Assembly: GCA_028023455.1 (NCBI GenBank)
Contig: JAQFVV010012404.1
Coordinates: 14,993,000 to 15,056,999, forward strand
Direction of reading: 5' to 3'
Length of the DNA: 64,000 bases
From: Epiperipatus broadwayi
Lineage: Eukaryota > Onychophora > Udeonychophora > Euonychophora > Peripatidae
Shown here: positions 13,807 through 23,423 of the stretch, one piece after another
Layout of the letters: each line of letters starts with the position of its first letter
Position numbering within the stretch: the first letter of the stretch is position 1
Program-made: the position numbers and the translations under genes
The notes under the pieces: model-generated
Database searches by the model: none
What the model was told of the DNA's origin: nothing
What the model saw: only the letters and a program-made list of their open reading frames with translations

Positions 13807-14160
13807 TTATGCAAATTCATATGAAAATGCTACATAGACAATTTTCAAGACAGAAAAGCAGGCCTCTCTTCTATTAATTGCTGCTGGGTCACTTACAATG
13901 TAGTAAGCTTCCCTGACTTTACGTTTAATATTGTTTATTTCAGAGCAAATGACACTGGCTGTGGCAGGTAGAAAAGCATGGCTAGTGACTCTCTCATGCT
14001 CAATGAAAACCGAATTGCCTTCAAGCTGTGTTTTAGTTCTGTTATAGAGGTATCTATGTTGAGCTACTCTGGTGGCAATGTTAGTTTTAGTTTCTCCATG
14101 CATAGGCAAGAATCAGATTTTATTCTTTGCCTGCATACAATTCCATGTGTTATACATAAT
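13807..14160 (-). mobile_element. Penelope-like element fragment, GIY-YIG endonuclease part
   Basis: The minus-strand frame of 100 codons matches the second half of the GIY-YIG endonuclease of Penelope-like retroelements. Seen: HGETKTNIATRVAQHRY, with the arginine and histidine of the domain; FIEHE..TSHAF, in the place of the family's EH...TGH; and KVREAYYIVSDPAAINRR, holding the conserved Glu and Asn. The GIY-YIG signature itself should lie just upstream, at about 14112-14160. There a stop codon (TGA, complement of about 14113-14115) interrupts the frame, and only a cysteine-bearing NCMQAKNK segment survives. No reverse transcriptase is visible next to it, so this is a truncated dead copy. 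The role of the domain in the family is target nicking during reverse transcription. Confidence 0.7.
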
Positions 14161-14259
14161 CATTGTGGCTATGATCACACACACCACTTGAAACCTCTCT
14201 TTATTGGTTTTAAGAGTTTTATTTTCATATGGTACTATGCCCAGTAAATTTTATCATTG

Positions 14260-15270
14260 CTTTATCAACTGCAATCTTTCTGTATATTTGATAATCAGTC
14301 TCAAAATTTACATTGCACTGCTCTATAATACCTTAATTTTATATATAAAAATTATTTGTTATACAAACACAGACATGCAAGTTCAAACACAAAAATACTA
14401 ATACAAATATAAACAAACCAGTAATTTATTAAATATTTTGAGAATAATTATGTCTATAAAATAAGGTTGCCTCAAACTTGGATCAGAACCCCAAAATGAC
14501 ATTGTACATAAACCGCTTTTGTTATATTTGAATATTGAATACAAATATACTATATAATTTATGTACAAATGCAAACACATTAATAAATTATATCATTTAT
14601 CAAATAATCAAAAAAAAAAATAATACATACAAATAATTACAAAATAAAATTGAATATTTATGATCAATATTTGCGATTATATTTTCATCAGGATGAAGGC
14701 CTTGAAATTAGAATCATTGGAGTATTTTTAATCCATTTCAGTAACAAGTCTGGTCGATAAGAACATTCTGCTTTTGTCTTTATTATGCAATCTGGTAAAC
14801 TGAGCAGAATAGAAAAAAAAATTAAATGAACCTAAATAATAAAAAATATTGATATTAACATGAGATATATCATTTTAAAGAGGAAATAAAACAACAGCAA
14901 CTTCTGGGATTTTTGTAAACATCATGTGTATAGTTTTTCTGTAATTTTAAAAAGAAAAGAAAATTTCAACGAATAAACTGCCACTAGCAGCTATCATGCT
15001 ACAGGCAGTCAAGGTGTTATAATAGTTCATATAATCAAGATTTATAGAGAAGGTACATGTAACTTGTTTTATATATGAAGTTTATATATAAATTTTGTTA
15101 AAAACATTATCCCTCATATATTATTAAAACCACATATAGGTCTAGTTCTGGTTTTGGGCCTCTTTCAATCAGTCTGCAGCCATTATTTTTTGGTTTCTCA
15201 TGAGTAATTCATTTATTTAGGAATAATTTGGTTACAATATATATTATGCATATTATTTAATTCTAGTGCT
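14260..15270. other. Non-coding stretch, no gene seen
   Basis: A+T-rich with several short frames that show no features. A slightly GC-richer patch at 15120-15190 could not be assigned. Confidence 0.4.
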
Positions 15271-15284
15271 AAAAACAATTACAG

Positions 15285-15560
15285 ATAATAGAGAAATTCC
15301 TAGAAGTTGCATAATAATAGGCATATTGTTTACTATGAAACTGCAAGAATTATCTTTTTAATACAAGTTGCAGAAATAGAGTAATTCTCTGCAATTTCAT
15401 AAAGGACATATTGTTTATTATGAAAATGTAAAAAAAAAAATCTCTTTGTTGTTTCAAAGAAAGAGCATTTCTTTTGGACTCACTTTTGTTAAGTAAGGTG
15501 ACTAATAAACACTTAAATGAGTAAATTAATTGTACATTTTTTGCAGACACACATATATAT
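15285..15560 (-). repeat. Local ~100-bp duplication; possible transposase scrap
   Basis: Two adjacent segments share GCATATTGTTTACTATGAAA (about 15320) and ACATATTGTTTATTATGAAA (about 15407), with similar flanks containing TTCCTAGAAGTTGCA / TTCTCTGCAATTTCA. On the minus strand the 66-codon frame contains SKRNALSLKQQRDFF, which faintly resembles the start of pogo-type transposases (KRKALSLKEK). That resemblance is weak and is offered only as a lead. Confidence 0.3.
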
Positions 15561-15684
15561 ATATATTATTAAAATCAATCAACATTTAGACAAATCCAAT
15601 ATCAATAACAATCAACAATTTCAAACTGTTGTCAAAGCAATCTCCTTTTAACAATAATCGTGTAATCCCTTCCCACTTTTGTTT

Positions 15685-15712
15685 AGGTCCAATATATATA
15701 TATATATATATA
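15685..15712. repeat. (TA)n microsatellite
   Basis: Perfect alternating TA tract of about 22 bases inside flanking A+T-rich DNA. Confidence 0.85.
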
Positions 15713-15875
15713 AGAGTTGTATGTAAAAAACACAATTATATATATATGTAACTGCAATTTAAACAATGTTACATGTTTTGTTTTTAATCTATGAAATGTT
15801 CAATACCTATGTTTAAGTAAACATCATATACTAATTTATTTGTGGTATTAGAGAATATGTACTACTATTACATCT

Positions 15876-16154
15876 AATTGTAAATTGATAAAAACCAACA
15901 CTTCTGTTGTCATTTAGCATAGCTAATATTATTAATATATACTATTAAAATAATTGCAGTGCTTTCAACACTCTGTAAAACATGGACTCTTTACAAACTT
16001 AAAACTTACTTTCTAAGGAATCTATGTTTTACAGAATTTGCCTTGATAATGATACTTTAGTGTTGAAAGCACTTGGCAATTATTTTAATGTTATATATTA
16101 ATAATATTATCTCTGCTAAATAAGAACAGAAATGTTTTTTTTATCAATTTAGAA
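15876..16154. mobile_element. Hairpin (foldback) MITE-like element
   Basis: Two arms of about 120-135 bp are inverted copies. The outer ends are AATTGTAAATTGATAAAAAC and, reverse-complemented, AATTCTAAATTGATAAAAAA. Inner shared blocks are CTAATATTATTAATATATA, ATTAAAATAATTGC, GTGCTTTCAACACT and CTGTAAAACATRGA. The loop is near 16010. The design fits a non-autonomous foldback transposon. No target-site duplication is certain because the flanks are A+T-rich, and no coding potential is present. Confidence 0.7.
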
Positions 16155-16159
16155 TTTGT

Positions 16160-17045
16160 CTCAGAAGGATTTGTATTTTTATTTTACATTTAATTCTGTT
16201 TTTACATATTTTTTTTTAAAAATGATTTTGAAATAAGACAATCAGTTAAAAAATTAAGAAAAATAATTTATGTGTGTTATTATCATGCCATTTGATTAAA
16301 AAAAATTGTTTTTATCTCTTTATTTTCCATTATTTTTCAAAATAATTCTATTCTTGTCAATATTTGCAAACAGGAAAATTTGCTTGAATTTATTTTAAAG
16401 TTTTAATCATTTTTGTTTTGAACAGTTAAGTGCCTTGTTGGTGTTGTGCTTTGTTTGCATTTTGACATTAGGTTTTTTTTAAAAAAAGTGTATGTTGTTA
16501 GGGTTGATGTTAAAACAACTTAACAAAAATTAAAGCAAGATTAAATTTATTAATTTTATGATAGTTTAGTAGATGGTAAAATTATACATTGCAGTGATGT
16601 CACAACTTCTAGTGATAGCAGTGTTATTGCAATCATATGTAAAGATAGGCATTTATTGTCAAAGACAGCAAATAAAATTTTGTTATATAATCCAGATTAC
16701 ATATTCTGTTAAATTTTTATGTTCATTCCTTTTTTTTTGTTTTTCAAATGAAATTTATGTTCCTATAATTCATTTCTATTTATGTGCAGTGTTTATGAAA
16801 TAAAATTTGATAGCACACAAAAAAGATAAGATTTTAATAAGATTTTTCCTATGGTTTATTTCAGTATTTTCATTAATTTCTTAGGTCCAGAATCAATCTT
16901 CTAATTTTCCATATATATAGTATATTTTTTTACATAATTTTTGTTTTACATGTAATTTTCAGGAACTAATCTATTATGTAAAAACAGAATTAGGTGTAGT
17001 TTAAAATATTCTAGTGAATTTATTTAATATTAGATTAAATATTTG
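16160..17045. other. Non-coding stretch, no gene seen
   Basis: Poly-T/poly-A junction motifs (for example 16209-16222 and 16472-16487) recur here, as they do elsewhere in the window. The 76-codon frame at 16573-16803 (+) shows no recognisable features. Confidence 0.45.
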
Positions 17046-17050
17046 TCTTT

Positions 17051-17341
17051 TCACACATATTCCCATATTTTCATCAGGGTACTTCTAATCCAAGAAGTTG
17101 GCTTAGTCATAATGGAATTTGATGTATGTGTTCTATACTTTTTTAAAAAAACTTTATAGATAGCACTGAGATGCTGATGCTCTCTTTTAAAGTTCATAAA
17201 CTTTTTTAATAATGTATGGTTACTAGTTAATGTGCAGCCAATATACTCATGTACCATATCATCCAGAATTGAGTTGACCATCTTTATGATACCAGTATTT
17301 ATTATATGATTAGTTTTACTATAATACTTATATATATCCAT
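17051..17341 (-). pseudogene. Unidentified ORF fragment, possibly GIY-YIG-like
   Basis: A 96-codon minus-strand frame. Its middle reads EYIGCTLTSNHTLLKKFMNF, then KREHQHLSAIYKVFLKKYRTH, and it ends SWIRSTLMKIWEYV. The order YIG-x-T, a basic segment, EH..SAI and a terminal L.I.EYV is similar to the GIY-YIG endonuclease of Penelope-like elements, in which a histidine follows SAI. The histidines expected after SAI read Val or Tyr here, so this would be a decayed copy. No companion reverse transcriptase is visible nearby. It could instead be an exon of a host gene that I do not recognise. Confidence 0.35.
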
Positions 17342-17344
17342 GAA

Positions 17345-20300
17345 GCAAGAAGTTTTGGTTATTGCTTTTTTATATAATATTAAACTTAATTATTGGCATT
17401 AGTTTGATGATGATATCAGATTTTACATTATACAATATTTAATCTAAATTACAAATAATGACTGTTAATTATATTTGCTATTATTTGTTGACTTTTGCTA
17501 CTGATTTTATTGTTGGTCCTTTTAATTCTATTGCTATACAAGAAATAATATTATTTCGGCTAATAAAAAAAAAAAGCAATTAAAATAATTCTGTTAAATG
17601 TAGTAATTTTGGTATTATAGCTATTTTAATATTTAAAACTATGCTTCTCTTCATTCAAAGTAAATATTACAGCTAAAGATAAGTTGTTGTTTTTTTCCAG
17701 TTAAAGTAACAAAATGAGCAGCACGATTTAATTACTTTAATATTTTTTATAAGTTTCTTTATTTTACTCCTCTATGAGAGATTATTATAGAGACCTATGC
17801 TTTACAGTAAGTTGTGCGGAGGTTGGTTTACTTTGTTATATAGTAAACTTTAAAAAAAACTATACCACATATATAATAGAATAGAAAGCCATAGTTTCGA
17901 TATATAGTTATGTAACTTGTGCTTAAAATGAACTGTTTAAAAAATTGGGTCACAGACCTATAAAAGTGATTGCAACAAATGCAAAAATTAGAAATTATAT
18001 TTACAGGATAAATTAGAAGTGTTTATTTATATATATTTAAGCATATTATTTATCATTCATTCTTCACTTCTTCAAAGTGATCATAATAAATTGCTTTAGT
18101 GTAAACTAAATACAAAGTTTCAACGAATCAAATTGTGTATATGTGAGTTTGTGTTGTTTAATCTTTTTTATGGTTAGAGGGGAAATTTTTTAAAAATGTA
18201 ATTGATAAAGGGTAAAAAAAAAAAAATTCTCTCTCTTTTTTTTTGCAAATATTTTTTACATTGAAATTTTAATTTTTAATGTATCAGTCATTGTACTTTT
18301 TTTTTTAAAAATTTCCATATTATTTATATGGCTTCACATTGTTTTATTATTTATCTAGAAAAAAATTTTTTTTTTTATTAACATTGCTAATAATCAAAAA
18401 TATTGTCAAAGAACCAATAAGGATATTACAAATAATGACTCCAACAGTAACTTAATTTATAAATTAATTCTGTATCTCAGTAATATGACCAACTAGAAAA
18501 TTTAAATTGGTGATTTTAGGGCTAAACATCTATTTCAACTTAGCATGAATAATAGTTAATTCTAAAGAATAAACATTTAATGATTTGGAGAAGAACTATT
18601 TTGTTATAATTTTTGAGTGTAGCAACCTGATTCTTAATTGTAACACAATTATAAAATTCCATTGTTTTGAACATGGATGTATTTAAGTTCTTTTATAGTA
18701 ATTTTTCATTTAAACTAATAAATAAATTCAATTACAATATCTTATTATTTCTAACATGGAGCTATAATTTCACTTTTGACATAACTATTAATGGTTACAT
18801 TAAGAAAAAATGTCTTCTTTAATAACATTATTCAATGAGAAATAAAAGTTTTCCTTGTGTGAAGTTGTAAGTAGGCACATTTATAATTTCTCATAATAAA
18901 TTTTAATTTTATTAACCTTTTATGGAAACATTTAGGAAATTGATCATATAGGTTTCTTTTTCTAGATGAATTGTCTTTTAAAACTATTTATAGACATCTA
19001 CCTATTTAATTAAATTATCTTTCTATAGAAGAAATGTTTTTTACTAAAAGGAAATCTTAAATGCTGACAACTTTTCAATTTTATCTGCCATCATTTGTTC
19101 AAATTTTAAAGGTACATCAAACAAAATTTGCATATCTTATATTTAAAAAAAATTTAAATACTTATTTTATTACCATTATTATCTTCTAATTCAATCTCAC
19201 TATTGATATTATATCTATTCCTCGTAAATAGACAACCTGTAAGATTTGAGGAACTAACAGATAATGTGAGTGTTCTTTAAGTCATCTTTCTAGGATCTTC
19301 TATATTTGTGGGAGGCAGATGAATCTTTAAATGGGTTTATTCTTGAATACAATTATTTGCCAAATGAGACATCTTACAAATTTTATTTAGTATTTCCATA
19401 TAGTCATTATTGGTTGTATTGTCACATAGAAAATCACAATTAAATATTCTCAAACTATTAAACTTGATTTCATTGTTATTTTCATAATGCTGAGGGCTGT
19501 AAACACTACATATTTTTATACAAAAATAAGGAAAAAAGAATTGGAATCACAATTTCTATGTATGTATTTAAAGATTGTTAGTATGGTTTCACAAAAACAT
19601 AGTATTATTATCATAATTTAAATAGGGCAAGGTTACTGAACACATTAAAGTAGAGATTTAAGAAACGAAAATGAGAGATATTTGAGAGACTGTTCACAGC
19701 AAAAATTGTTAACATTAGTGTTCAACATTCCAGGCATTTTGTTTGTATTGGAAACTATCCATATGCTTTAAAGAGGCAAAGAATTTTCTGTTAATTTTAA
19801 ATATACTATCAGTTTATCATAGGCTAGAGTTTGTATTGACTATTTTTTAAAAAAAATACTGTTTTATTATTGTTATTATTGGTTCACAGCTTTTGTATAT
19901 GAAAGTCATTCAGCAACTATAAATCATCTGGAATTTGAGTTCATCTAAATTTTTGTATGGTATAGTGTAAAAGCGTTATAGTTTGTGTTTGTATTACTAA
20001 CAAATAAATATCATTTCAAGTATAGAAATGTCATTCATAATTATATATATATAATAAAGATTTATAAACGAATAGAAAAAATGTCATGCACATAAACACT
20101 ACCAGGAATTGATAGACTTGACAACGTTTGATAATACAGTATATATAAAGTGTACTGTTTGCATTTGTAAGCAAATCATTTTAATCTAGAAAATCTATTC
20201 ATTGTGAACATATTTTATTTTCTATTATTATGTTAAGATTGTTTATTCCCTTTTATCCCCTAAAACTTTTAGCAATTTTTTTTTTTTTTTAAGAATTAAT

Positions 20301-21940
20301 AAGATAAAAATCATTAAACTTGCAGACTATGGAGTGCTATCAAGATCAGCAATAATGCAAATTCCCATTGTCTAGTAATAGCTCTATTAAAAGTTTATCA
20401 TTTGAATTTAAGCAAGACATTAATGAAAATATATTATTGTCTTCTCTAGGGAAGAGATGCTAAGGAAGTGTGATCTGACATTATCCACTTAATTCGCCAT
20501 GGTAATTCATTTAATCAGTTCATACTGCTGATAGGTTAAAAATTTTATTCTGCAAAATTAAAATCTCGAAATATTTGTGATCTCTTTGTGTGAATAAATT
20601 TAACTGAGATTTTTATTTTTAGGATTGTTTACATTTAACTTTCTTGAAAAGATTACTGCGAAAAGTTTTTTTTTTTTTTTTTGTAAATGAAAGTTGCTAA
20701 CTAAACACTGTATAGATTCCCATTTCCATATTTATTTTAAATAATTATTTATTTTTCATCACTTCTATTTTATTTCCACGTATATTTTTAAGTGCGTTTA
20801 TACTTTTGCATATAAAATACATGACACGTATCAGAATAACATCTGTATATAATGATACTTACATAAAGTGCCATAGATATACACATATACTTTAAAATTA
20901 CAGTAGAAAGCTGATTAATTAGATATGAGATTGAAATAAAATTTTGTAATGTTTTTATTGAAGTTATAAAATTTATATCTCTACAGTCTGATCATGTTAT
21001 GATGTTTCAAGGATTATTATGGATAGGAAAATTACACACAATTCTTAATCATAAAAAAAAAAATGCTCCAGAGAATGTACATTAGTGGGATGGAAAGCTA
21101 AAAATAATGTTTATTTGAAGAGTGGAAGAAAAATTGCAAAAGGAAAAATTGTTATGACTTTTGAAAAAATATATATATATATATAATTATTGTTGTTTTA
21201 TAGTGTATGAATTATGACAATTAATGATGATGATATATATATATATATTCTATTTTTGAAATGTTTTAGCAGCCTTAATTTCTAGATATGAATTATGAAA
21301 TATGAATGCTAGGCATGCAGTCTAAAATAAATCTGAAGATACTTAAAACTAAAGAAATTCTCCTAAGTAATACATGTTGATTTTTATTATCACTTGCTTA
21401 TTTGACGTTATAGGCCATGAAGATTAAAGAGGAAAAACATTTTTGTATCATTGTTAATTTGAGACTTTTACTAATTAAAAAAACAAGATTATTATTTTTT
21501 GTGTATTGTGGGATGGATGAACAAGTATTATCAAAAATAGGATAAGCAAAAAGAAGGGATTGAGTTTCAATCTTTTTATGGAATATCCAGTATATGTTTT
21601 ATTTATTTATGTAGTGTGTGCATATGACAATATTTTTTAAAAAATAATATAGTTAATAACAAATTGAGAAAGCACATTTACATATATATTTACAAAACTG
21701 TGTATGTATGTTCAATAAATTCATTAAAAATAATATTGTAATAAAACTTACTTTATTTTTTTATAAGCTGGACCATGGAATTGTTATATTATTGATGGAA
21801 CATCATTTTGTTTTGATATTTTATTAAAAAACATTATGATGGGAAGTTGTTTTGTTTTTGTTCTTAAATCATCATACTCATATTACAATGAATGCAATAT
21901 TCTGATAATTCTCCTTGTAAGAATAATGTTGCTATCCATC
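17345..21940. other. Non-coding A+T-rich stretch, no gene seen
   Basis: No coding region or known element could be supported over about 4.6 kb. It holds homopolymer T/A tracts (for example 18235-18250, 20277-20291 and 20667-20682) and (TA)n runs at about 20042-20052, 21167-21186 and 21234-21250. This is consistent with intron or intergenic DNA. Confidence 0.5.
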
Positions 21941-21959
21941 ATGAAATCATTTTTCATAA

Positions 21960-22330
21960 AATTAGTCTTTAAAGTTTATGTAGCCATTCATTACTTGCAG
22001 TCAATTGTTTGGTATTTTGGATTCCAGATTCTTAGCTAAATTCTTGGAAAAGATTTGATACTCGCTGGTGCAATACTTGATGCTTTCTGATACACTACAA
22101 GACTATCAATCAACTGTAAAGTTCTTATGATTTATGGCATTCAATCATAGATTTAAGGCTTTATCAAGTTTTTACCAAAAAGAAAATCTTTACTTTGCTT
22201 ACAACATTGGTTGTTTTAGGAGCACAAGCAACAATCACACAAATCTTATCTCTCTTTATTATTTCTCTAATAGAAGATTCATTTTTTGATACATATGGCT
22301 CACTTCTGAATAAGATTTTTTTTTATTAAA
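21960..22330 (-). mobile_element. Tigger1-like transposase, N-terminal DNA-binding remnant
   Basis: Read on the minus strand from about 22330 downward, the translation begins KSYSEVSHMYQK. After a one-base frame break near 22291 it continues KNESSIREIIKRDKICVIVA and CAPKTTNVVSKV. This is the typical first helix-turn-helix of Tigger1/jerky-type transposases (family form KSYAEVAKIYGKNESSIREI). Further on, LDKALNLWLNAINHKNFTVD matches the start of the second, CENP-B-like DNA-binding module. Stops and frame changes break the sequence, and the catalytic DDE region was not found. These proteins bind transposon ends in the nucleus. TIRs for this copy were not located. Confidence 0.7.
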
Positions 22331-22555
22331 TCAAACAATTTTCCTTTTTTTCTTTAACAAAGGTATTTTACTATATTTTTTGAATTATCACTCATGATTC
22401 TGAAAAAATACAGTATTTTTTAAAGATGCAGAAGAAAAAAATGCTAGAAAAAATATCAATACATATGCTTATAATAATGCTATTGAACTGAACAGGTATA
22501 GTATTCAAATTGCAAAGAAAACATGATCATGTAATTTTACATTTGAGAAAGTGAT

Positions 22556-22853
22556 ATGTAGTGAGGAAAAAATTATTATCCACTGCAGCAAGATTTTTTA
22601 AATTTAACAAATTTGCAAATATCATTGTTTTATTATTTATTTGTTAGCATTTTTTGTTTATTTATATTTATTTTAGAATAGCATATAATTGAAGTGATGC
22701 AGTTAGATATCACATAGTTCATGGCTCCATTGTATATGCTATGGAATGAAAAATGTAATCAAATAAACAAAAATGTAAATAAATAAATAAAAAAACCCAC
22801 TGAATTGATTTTCAAGGAGCTATTTTTTTTTTCTGAGTGCTGTACATGATTAT
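22556..22853 (+). repeat. Dispersed repeat A, copy 1, with inverted right end
   Basis: The core CATAGTTCATGGCTCCATTG (about 22715) recurs at about 43806 as GTAGTTCATGGCTTCACTG in the same orientation. The right end here (AAGGAGC..TTTTTTTCTGAGTGCTGTAC, 22814-22846) is the reverse complement of the left end of copy 2 (GTACAGTGCTCAGAGAAAAA..GGCTCC at 43677). The family therefore probably has terminal inverted repeats and is about 300 bp long. The left end in this copy is diverged. No coding capacity is seen. Confidence 0.5.
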
Positions 22854-22859
22854 GTATAT

Positions 22860-23420
22860 TAATACAATTTATTTGGTTTATGTTAAAAGCACATACAATT
22901 TATTTTTCCTTTATTCTTTCCAAATTTGATGTGCAGAATTTTGCATAATAAATTATTTCCTAAAAGAAAATATTTAAAAATAATACTGACTTAAAAAAAA
23001 AGAGATCATAATTTCTTGTTAAACAGACTAGTCTATTATATTCATATAAAAAAAAGGTTGATGAAAAAAAGTGTCCAGAGCATTGTTTTAAAAAGAAAAA
23101 TATGATAGTTTTTTCCTTCTTATTTTTTTCTCTTCATTGTGAACAGACACTCTGTAAAAATATATGTAAATGTGTTCCCTTCAATTTTTTATTAATAAAT
23201 TATACTATTATTTTTTAAAATTTTGTTTAGATACACATATAAAAAAATCTACATTATATATGTGTGCGTGTTTGTATCAAAAGTAATGTATACATGTAGT
23301 TCAATAAACAATATATTTTCTATTCTAATAATGTATAACAATCAAATGTGATCTTTATATATAACATACATTGAATACAATGCTTGGAACAAAATATATA
23401 GTTCTTGATTACACTATATT
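22860..23420. other. Non-coding stretch downstream of MMS22L relic
   Basis: A+T-rich with no supported frame. It lies 3' of the MMS22L remnant on the minus strand; no AATAAA signal in that direction could be singled out as meaningful. Confidence 0.4.
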
Positions 23421-23423
23421 GTG

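Noticed and set aside
14398-14580. 60-codon minus-strand gene
   Set aside because: Low-complexity, A+T-rich, length within chance expectation, no features.
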